The notes under the pieces were generated by a model. The model ran no database searches, was not told where the DNA came from, and worked only from the letters and a program-made list of their open reading frames with translations. A stretch of 5,740 nucleotides of DNA, from NCBI GenBank assembly GCA_913055925.1, contig CAJXLH010000192.1:1-5740 (forward strand), given 5' to 3'. This stretch comes from an uncultured Maritalea sp. (GTDB lineage Bacteria; Pseudomonadota; Alphaproteobacteria; Rhizobiales; Devosiaceae). This document shows positions 1 to 4,157 of this stretch, one piece after another; the stretch's first letter is position 1, and each line of letters starts with the position of its first letter. Made by a program: the position numbers and the translations under genes.

Positions 1-16
1 CGATTATTTTAGTCAT
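1..16 (-). CDS. 5' end of an unidentified gene downstream of dnaJ (partial, first 5 codons)
   Basis: An ATG at 16-14 on the minus strand opens a frame reading Met-Thr-Lys-Ile-Ile before the window ends, with no stop in the visible codons. A purine-rich AGGGA at 23-27 sits 6 nt upstream, a good Shine-Dalgarno at normal spacing, and this is the main evidence that the start is real. The gene begins 60 nt after the dnaJ stop on the same strand, and no clear terminator lies between, so it could be a third gene of the dnaKJ transcript. Five residues are far too few to identify the product, and I do not assign one. Confidence 0.45.
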
Positions 17-22
17 ATTTCG

Positions 23-27
23 TCCCT
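23..27 (-). promoter_or_regulatory. Ribosome binding site of the partial downstream gene
   Basis: AGGGA on the minus strand, 6 nt before the ATG at 16-14. It is the best Shine-Dalgarno match in the dnaJ 3' flank and supports a real gene start at the left edge. Confidence 0.5.
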
Positions 28-76
28 ATCAGAACAGAAACGGATCACGAGATGCGACCAAGGACAATCCGCTTTG

Positions 77-1231
77 TTAGTCTTTATTGGCGTCCGAACC
101 AAAAGCTTCAAATAGCCCTTTTACCTTCTTAAAGAAACCCGTTGAGGTTGGGCTATTTTCTTTTGTGGTGAGCTCTTCAAACTCTTCAAGCAATTCGCGT
201 TGGCGTTTGCTCAAGTTTTGCGGGGTTTCAACGTCCATCTGGATATAGAGATCACCCATTTGCTGGCTGCGCAAAACAGGCATTCCCTTGCCTTTCAAGC
301 GAACGCGCTGGCCAGCTTGCGTGCCTTGCGGTACCTTTACTTTCGCGCGACCGCCACCAAGGGCAGGCACTTCAAATTCGCCGCCCAATGCAGCGGTTGT
401 CATTGAAATCGGCACGCGGCAGAAAAGATCGGCGCCGTCGCGTTGGAACAAATCGTGCGGTTTGATCGAAACAAAAATATACAAATCACCCGCGGGCCCG
501 CCGCGCATGCCTGCTTCACCTTCGCCAGAGAGGCGAATACGCGTGCCATCCTCGATGCCTTGCGGTACGTCTACAGACAATGAGCGGGTTTTTTGTTTGC
601 GACCTTGGCCGTTGCAGTCTGTACAAGGCTGATCCATTGTCTCACCGCGGCCATGACAGGCCGGGCAGGTCCGCTCAATGGTGAAGAAGCCTTGCGCCGC
701 ACGCACCTTGCCATGCCCTTGACATGTGCCGCAGGTAGAAAATCCAGTGCCTGGTTTTGCGCCCGTGCCCTCACATGTTTCGCACTCAGAAAGTGTTGGA
801 ACGTCAATGTCGACGGTTTGGCCTTCAAAGGCGTCTTCGAGCGAGATTTCAAGATTGTAGCGAAGGTCGGAACCGCGCATGGCGGAGCTACGTTCGCGGC
901 GTCCGCCGCCAGCGCCGCCCATAAAGTCGCCAAAGATATCTTCAAAGATATCGGACATAGACGACGAAAAATCGGAACCAAAACCTGGTCCGCCACCGCC
1001 GCCATTTTGAAACGCGGCGTGGCCATACCGGTCATAAGCAGCGCGTTTTTGCGCGTCTTTGAGGGTATCGTAAGCTTCTGAGACTTCTTTAAACTTGGCT
1101 TCCGCAGCTTCATCCCCCGGATTGCGGTCCGGGTGATATTTCATAGCCAGCTTGCGGTATGCCGATTTGAGGGCTTTCTCGTCAACATCTTTGCTGACAC
1201 CCAGTGTTTCATAGAAATCTTTTTTAGACAT
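77..1231 (-). CDS. dnaJ: Chaperone protein DnaJ (Hsp40, type I)
   Basis: Cytoplasmic co-chaperone that binds unfolded substrates, delivers them to DnaK and stimulates DnaK ATP hydrolysis. All type I domains are visible in 384 residues, close to the usual 370-385. The J domain spans about residues 5-70 with the catalytic HPD at 33-35. A Gly/Phe-rich linker with DIF repeats covers about 76-110. Four zinc-binding CxxCxGxG repeats start at C150, C167, C189 and C203. The two beta-rich substrate-binding domains and dimerisation region follow to about 350. No key residue is missing. The start is fixed: MSKKDFYETLGV is the family's normal N-terminus and an in-frame TAA lies four codons upstream. No Shine-Dalgarno precedes the ATG, so translation may depend on coupling or on an unstructured A/U-rich leader. 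It is second in the operon, 105 nt after dnaK, and probably reads from the dnaK heat-shock promoter. Confidence 0.99.
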   Translation of the reverse strand: MSKKDFYETLGVSKDVDEKALKSAYRKLAMKYHPDRNPGDEAAEAKFKEVSEAYDTLKDAQKRAAYDRYGHAAFQNGGGGGPGFGSDFSSSMSDIFEDIFGDFMGGAGGGRRERSSAMRGSDLRYNLEISLEDAFEGQTVDIDVPTLSECETCEGTGAKPGTGFSTCGTCQGHGKVRAAQGFFTIERTCPACHGRGETMDQPCTDCNGQGRKQKTRSLSVDVPQGIEDGTRIRLSGEGEAGMRGGPAGDLYIFVSIKPHDLFQRDGADLFCRVPISMTTAALGGEFEVPALGGGRAKVKVPQGTQAGQRVRLKGKGMPVLRSQQMGDLYIQMDVETPQNLSKRQRELLEEFEELTTKENSPTSTGFFKKVKGLFEAFGSDANKD

Positions 1232-1274
1232 GCGCGACCATTAGAGTTTTTTAAGGTGAGGCTTAATGCACGTC

Positions 1275-1306
1275 AGCGGGACGCTGGTTTTTCCAAGCGC
1301 CCCGCC
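1275..1306 (-). other. Strong GC-rich stem-loop in the dnaK-dnaJ intergenic RNA
   Basis: On the dnaK-dnaJ transcript the two arms (plus positions 1293-1306 and 1275-1287) pair over 13 base pairs, including two G-U pairs and one bulged U, closing an AAAAA loop (1288-1292). It begins 30 nt after the dnaK stop and ends 43 nt before the dnaJ start. No U-tract follows, so it is not a standard intrinsic terminator. A dnaK 3'-end stabiliser, an RNase processing site or a partial attenuator that sets the DnaK:DnaJ ratio are reasonable roles, all inferred. The outer 5' flank contains a second copy of CGCTTGG (plus CCAAGCG at 1293-1299 and 1305-1311), and the 3' arm alone can form a smaller 5-bp hairpin (1274-1286), so alternative folds exist. 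Confidence 0.6.
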
Positions 1307-1336
1307 AAGCGTGATCATTACGGCTTCAAGTTCGCC

Positions 1337-3238
1337 TTACGACTTGTGATCGTCGTCTTTGACTTCTTCAAAGTCGGCGTCCACCACATCATCGTCAGAT
1401 GCGTCGTCACCTTCATACTCGTCGCTCTCATCGTCCTGGCTGGCCTGATACATGGCTTCACCAAGCTTCATTGAGCTTTGAGCAAGTGCTTGTGTTTTCT
1501 CTTTGATGAGATCGGCATCATCGCCTTCAAGCGCAGATTTAAGTTCTTCCAACGCGCCTTCGATGGCAGATTTAGCTTCATCATCAAGCTTATCGCCATG
1601 CTCAGCCATTGAGCTTTCTGTTGAGTGCACCAAAGCTTCGCCTTGGTTTTTCGCTTCAACAGATTCGCGTTTCTTCTGGTCAGCATCAGCGTTGGCTTCA
1701 GCATCCTTCACCATGGCTTCAATCTCGTCGTCTGAAAGACCACCAGAAGCTTGGATACGGATTTGCTGCTCTTTGCCTGTGCCTTTGTCTTTCGCAGACA
1801 CATTCACAATACCGTTCGCATCAATGTCGAATGTCACTTCAACCTGCGGCACACCACGTGGTGCAGGTGGAATGCCCACCAAATCAAACTGACCAAGCAA
1901 TTTGTTGTCCGCCGCCATCTCACGCTCACCTTGTGAAACACGGATGGTTACAGCTGACTGATTGTCTTCAGCCGTTGAGAACACTTGGCTCTTCTTTGTT
2001 GGAATGGTTGTGTTGCGATCGATCAATCGTGTGAACACACCGCCCAAAGTTTCAATGCCGAGCGACAATGGCGTCACGTCAAGCAAAAGAACGTCCTTAA
2101 CGTCGCCTTGCAAAACGCCCGCCTGAATAGCCGCGCCAGAAGCAACAACTTCGTCAGGGTTCACGCCTTTATGTGGCTCTTTGCCGAAGAACTCTTTCAC
2201 TGTTTCTTGGATCTTTGGCATACGTGTCATGCCGCCAACCAAAACAACTTCGTCAATCTCACCGGCTGAAATGCCAGCATCTTTCAACGCTGCTTTACAT
2301 GGCTCAATTGTGCGCTTGATGAAATCATCAACCAATTGCTCAAGCTTCGCGCGTGTTAGCTTCAACTGAAGGTGCTTCGGACCAGATTGGTCTGCAGTGA
2401 TAAACGGAAGGTTCACTTCAGTCTGTGTTGCAGATGACAATTCGATTTTGGCTTTTTCAGCTGCTTCTTTCAAACGCTGTAGCGCAAGCTTGTCACCACG
2501 TAGGTCGATGCCATTTTCGCGTTTAAACTCGTCTGCAAGGTAATCAACCAAGCGCATATCGAAGTCTTCACCGCCAAGGAATGTGTCACCATTGGTTGAT
2601 TTAACTTCAAAAACGCCATCGCCAATTTCGAGAACGGAAATATCAAACGTACCGCCGCCCAAGTCATAAACAGCGATCGTGCCAGCTTCTTTTTTATCAA
2701 GGCCATAAGCAAGCGCTGCTGCTGTCGGCTCGTTGATAATCCGCAAAACTTCCAAACCAGCGATTTTGCCCGCATCTTTGGTTGCTTGGCGTTGGCTGTC
2801 GTTAAAGTAAGCAGGTACTGTGATCACAGCTTGTGTCACATCTTCGCCGAGGAAGCTTTCCGCTGTTTCTTTCATCTTTTGCAAGATCATTGCAGAGATT
2901 TGAGAAGGCGAATATTTTTCGCCGCGTGCTTCCACCCAAGCGTCACCGCTGTCCGCTTTTACGATTTTATAGGGAACAAGATCTTTATCTTTTTTCACCA
3001 TTGGATCGTCAAAACGACGACCAATCAAACGCTTAATGGCGAAAAGCGTATCTTCAGGGTTGGTTACAGCCTGGCGTTTCGCTGGCTGACCAACTAGGCG
3101 CTCATCTTCAGTGAAGGCAACCATTGAAGGCGTTGTGCGTGCACCTTCTGCGTTTTCGACAACCTTTGGCTCAGAACCATCCATGATCGCAACACATGAG
3201 TTGGTGGTTCCAAGGTCGATTCCAATAACTTTACCCAT
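1337..3238 (-). CDS. dnaK: Chaperone protein DnaK (Hsp70)
   Basis: ATP-dependent cytoplasmic Hsp70 that binds exposed hydrophobic segments and refolds or holds proteins with DnaJ and GrpE; in alphaproteobacteria it also commonly restrains RpoH. At 633 residues it has normal full length. The nucleotide-binding domain shows the phosphate-1 motif IDLGTTNS (7-14), the phosphate-2 motif YDLGGGTFDIS (191-201, with the conserved Thr197), and the adenosine motif VVLVGGMTRMPKIQ (331-344). The hydrophobic interdomain linker is DVLLLDVTP (382-390). The beta substrate-binding domain follows to about 500, then the helical lid, then an Asp/Glu-rich tail from about 602. The tail carries EEVKD near its end, as in bacterial DnaK, followed by DDHKS. 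The start is supported by the conserved MGKVIGIDLGTT N-terminus and an AGAGG seven bases upstream. An RpoH-type promoter lies about 120 nt upstream, and dnaJ follows on the same strand. Confidence 0.99.
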   Translation of the reverse strand: MGKVIGIDLGTTNSCVAIMDGSEPKVVENAEGARTTPSMVAFTEDERLVGQPAKRQAVTNPEDTLFAIKRLIGRRFDDPMVKKDKDLVPYKIVKADSGDAWVEARGEKYSPSQISAMILQKMKETAESFLGEDVTQAVITVPAYFNDSQRQATKDAGKIAGLEVLRIINEPTAAALAYGLDKKEAGTIAVYDLGGGTFDISVLEIGDGVFEVKSTNGDTFLGGEDFDMRLVDYLADEFKRENGIDLRGDKLALQRLKEAAEKAKIELSSATQTEVNLPFITADQSGPKHLQLKLTRAKLEQLVDDFIKRTIEPCKAALKDAGISAGEIDEVVLVGGMTRMPKIQETVKEFFGKEPHKGVNPDEVVASGAAIQAGVLQGDVKDVLLLDVTPLSLGIETLGGVFTRLIDRNTTIPTKKSQVFSTAEDNQSAVTIRVSQGEREMAADNKLLGQFDLVGIPPAPRGVPQVEVTFDIDANGIVNVSAKDKGTGKEQQIRIQASGGLSDDEIEAMVKDAEANADADQKKRESVEAKNQGEALVHSTESSMAEHGDKLDDEAKSAIEGALEELKSALEGDDADLIKEKTQALAQSSMKLGEAMYQASQDDESDEYEGDDASDDDVVDADFEEVKDDDHKS

Positions 3239-3245
3239 TTATAAA

Positions 3246-3250
3246 CCTCT
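3246..3250 (-). promoter_or_regulatory. dnaK ribosome binding site
   Basis: AGAGG on the minus strand, separated from the dnaK ATG (3238-3236) by 7 nt of A/T-rich sequence. It is much stronger than anything upstream of dnaJ or alkB. I found no leader segment with clear complementarity to it, so a simple RNA thermometer that hides this site is not evident. Confidence 0.85.
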
Positions 3251-3255
3251 TAGTT

Positions 3256-3274
3256 GGCAGACCCTTTGTCTGAC
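3256..3274 (-). other. Stem-loop just upstream of the dnaK ribosome binding site
   Basis: In the dnaK leader CAGAC (minus strand, 3272-3268) pairs with GTCTG (3262-3258) around a 5-nt loop AAAGG, and flanking GG/CC can extend the stem past a single bulged U. It ends 5 nt before the AGAGG ribosome binding site without covering it. Another small dyad (CGGC-TAAT-GCCG, 3297-3308) lies upstream. The leader is therefore structured, but no thermosensor class such as ROSE or fourU is recognisable. Confidence 0.3.
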
Positions 3275-3329
3275 CCCGTTTCCAGCAGTCTTTCACCGGC
3301 ATTAGCCGTTTGGGTCCCTCATATTTGAG

Positions 3330-3351
3330 TTTGAGCACCGTCATGCTCAAA
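3330..3351 (-). other. Stem-loop near the 5' end of the dnaK leader RNA
   Basis: Eight perfect base pairs (3330-3337 with 3344-3351) close a 6-nt loop in the dnaK leader, beginning about 11 nt after the predicted transcription start. A stem-loop so close to a 5' end commonly slows RNase E decay; that role here is inference. An ATG at 3344-3342 lies at the loop and opens a 37-codon frame that overlaps the dnaK start. Confidence 0.4.
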
Positions 3352-3368
3352 ATTCTCAGTTGCCCGGT

Positions 3369-3397
3369 ATATAGGAAGCATCTATTTGCCCTTCAAG
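3369..3397 (-). promoter_or_regulatory. dnaK heat-shock promoter (RpoH/sigma-32 type)
   Basis: On the minus strand the -35 element CTTGAA (3397-3392) and the -10 element CCTATAT (3375-3369) are separated by 16 nt, i.e. CTTG-N18-CCTATAT. This fits the alphaproteobacterial RpoH consensus of CTTG, 17-18 nt, then CYTATnT. Transcription would start near 3362, giving a leader of about 120 nt. The same bases also read as TTGAAG-N17-TATATA, a fair sigma-70 promoter, so basal expression by the housekeeping sigma factor is possible from the same site. The absence of CIRCE agrees with RpoH-only control of dnaKJ in this class. Confidence 0.82.
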
Positions 3398-3412
3398 CTC
3401 AATTGGGCAAAT
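3384..3412. promoter_or_regulatory. Perfect 8-bp inverted repeat around the dnaK -35 element (possible operator)
   Basis: ATTTGCCC (3384-3391) and GGGCAAAT (3405-3412) are exact reverse complements separated by 13 nt, and the dnaK -35 hexamer (3392-3397) lies in the spacer. A further TTGCCC occurs at 3360-3365, at the expected transcription start. Placement over the -35 suggests a repressor or modulator site, but the half-site matches no regulator I can name with confidence. Confidence 0.4.
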
Positions 3413-3474
3413 TTTTAAGGCGTTTAAAACCACCAAAAATGCTGTCCTTATGCCGCCTGAACCACTCAAACAGG

Positions 3475-3504
3475 TTGGACCGTAAAAACAAGCGCGGTTA
3501 TATA
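3475..3504 (+). promoter_or_regulatory. Probable alkB promoter (sigma-70 type) with a palindrome around the -10
   Basis: TTGGAC (3475-3480) is followed after 17-18 nt by TTATAT/TATATA (3498-3504), a reasonable housekeeping promoter that would start transcription near 3511, about 35 nt before the alkB ATG. The -10 is bracketed by GCGGT (3494-3498) and ACCGC (3506-3510), an exact 5-bp inverted repeat with a 7-nt centre, which could be an operator. No Ada-box-like or LexA-like motif was recognised. Confidence 0.45.
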
Positions 3505-3545
3505 GACCGCAATGGTTTAAAAAGCGACAGTAAAATTTCATCAAT

Positions 3546-4157
3546 ATGCGAATTTTTCCCGGAACCCTTGATAAAAACGCCCAATCTGAGCTGCTCAATC
3601 AAATTGAGGCCGCGCTAGACGTTGCGCCGCTCTTTGTGCCACGAATGCCACGCACAGGGAGGGCTTTTTCGGTGCGCATGTCCAATATGGGCAGTTTAGG
3701 CTGGGTTTCAGACAAAGAGCGTGGTTACCGCTATCAAACCCTTCACCCCGAAACAGATGCGCCATGGGCGCCGATCCCGCAGTCGCTTCTTACCCTTTGG
3801 CGTGAGCTAACCGACTATCCGCACGGCCCCGAAGCGTGCTTGATCAATTATTATACAAGCGACGCCAAAATGGGCTTGCATCAGGATAGGGATGAAGAAG
3901 ATTTCGACGCACCTGTTTTATCAGTGTCGCTAGGTGATCGGGCGCGGTTTCGTCTTGGCGGTCAAAACCGCAAAGACAAAACCAGCTCCATGGATATCTC
4001 GTCCGGTGACGTGTTGATTTTGGAAAAACAAACACGGCTCGCATTCCACGGCATTGATCGAATATACCCCAATTCTTCCAATCTTTTGGACGGCAGGCAG
4101 CACTTTCCCGACGGTGGACGCATCAATCTCACCCTGCGCCGCGTGACAAAGCCCTAA
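3546..4157 (+). CDS. alkB: AlkB-type alpha-ketoglutarate-dependent DNA dioxygenase
   Basis: Fe(II)/2-oxoglutarate enzyme that oxidatively removes methyl groups from N1-methyladenine and N3-methylcytosine, releasing formaldehyde. At 203 residues it is close to E. coli AlkB (216). The iron ligands are H112 and D114 in LHQDRDE and H168 in FHGI; the 2-oxoglutarate-binding arginines are R192 and R198 in GRINLTLRR, spaced as in E. coli AlkB (R204, R210). The substrate lid region is recognisable as SVRMSNMGSLGW (42-53) with GYRY and PWAPIPQS following, and ACLINYY matches the strand before the HxD motif. The start is fixed by an in-frame TAA at 3531-3533 with no other start codon after it. No good Shine-Dalgarno precedes it. 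It is divergent from dnaK, and its stop overlaps that of the convergent GGDEF-EAL gene. Substrate preference (DNA or RNA) cannot be read from the sequence. Confidence 0.96.
   Translation: MRIFPGTLDKNAQSELLNQIEAALDVAPLFVPRMPRTGRAFSVRMSNMGSLGWVSDKERGYRYQTLHPETDAPWAPIPQSLLTLWRELTDYPHGPEACLINYYTSDAKMGLHQDRDEEDFDAPVLSVSLGDRARFRLGGQNRKDKTSSMDISSGDVLILEKQTRLAFHGIDRIYPNSSNLLDGRQHFPDGGRINLTLRRVTKP

Larger units (their letters stand above)
3239..3545. other. Divergent dnaK/alkB intergenic control region
   Basis: These 307 nt hold no credible independent protein gene. They contain the dnaK heat-shock promoter (3369-3397), an inverted repeat around it (3384-3412), the dnaK leader with several short dyads (3256-3351), and a probable alkB promoter (3475-3504) with a small palindrome around its -10. 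The dnaK and alkB promoter cores are about 80-100 bp apart, so a regulator bound between them could affect both. No CIRCE element (HrcA site) and no alphaproteobacterial LexA box (GTTC-N7-GTTC) was seen. Confidence 0.8.

Noticed and set aside
41..71. Possible terminator after dnaJ (CGGAT and ATCCG arms, then a T-rich stretch)
   Set aside because: Only five base pairs around a 21-nt loop and no real U-tract; too weak to call.
571..1113. 180-codon open frame on the minus strand inside dnaJ, and a 162-codon frame on the plus strand at 593-1081
   Set aside because: Both overlap the zinc-finger and J-domain coding region of dnaJ in other frames, have low-complexity compositions unlike any family, and dnaJ is certain here.
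1325..1330. CTTGAA on the minus strand just after dnaK, possible second RpoH promoter for dnaJ
   Set aside because: No CCTATAT-like -10 lies 16-18 nt downstream; the following sequence is the GC-rich stem-loop.
1503..2034. Overlapping plus-strand open frames (129 and 141 codons) opposite dnaK
   Set aside because: They are antisense shadows of the strongly conserved dnaK substrate-binding and lid region, rich in Ser/Ala or Cys/His from codon complementarity, with no supporting start signals.
3239..3545. CIRCE/HrcA operator or LexA box in the divergent region
   Set aside because: Looked for the TTAGCACTC-N9-GAGTGCTAA dyad and GTTC-N7-GTTC on both strands; neither is present.
3310..3618. Open frames crossing the dnaK/alkB intergenic region on both strands (plus 3310-3618, minus 3356-3598)
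   Set aside because: They run through the promoters and into alkB in the wrong frame, have no ribosome binding site, and resemble no protein family.
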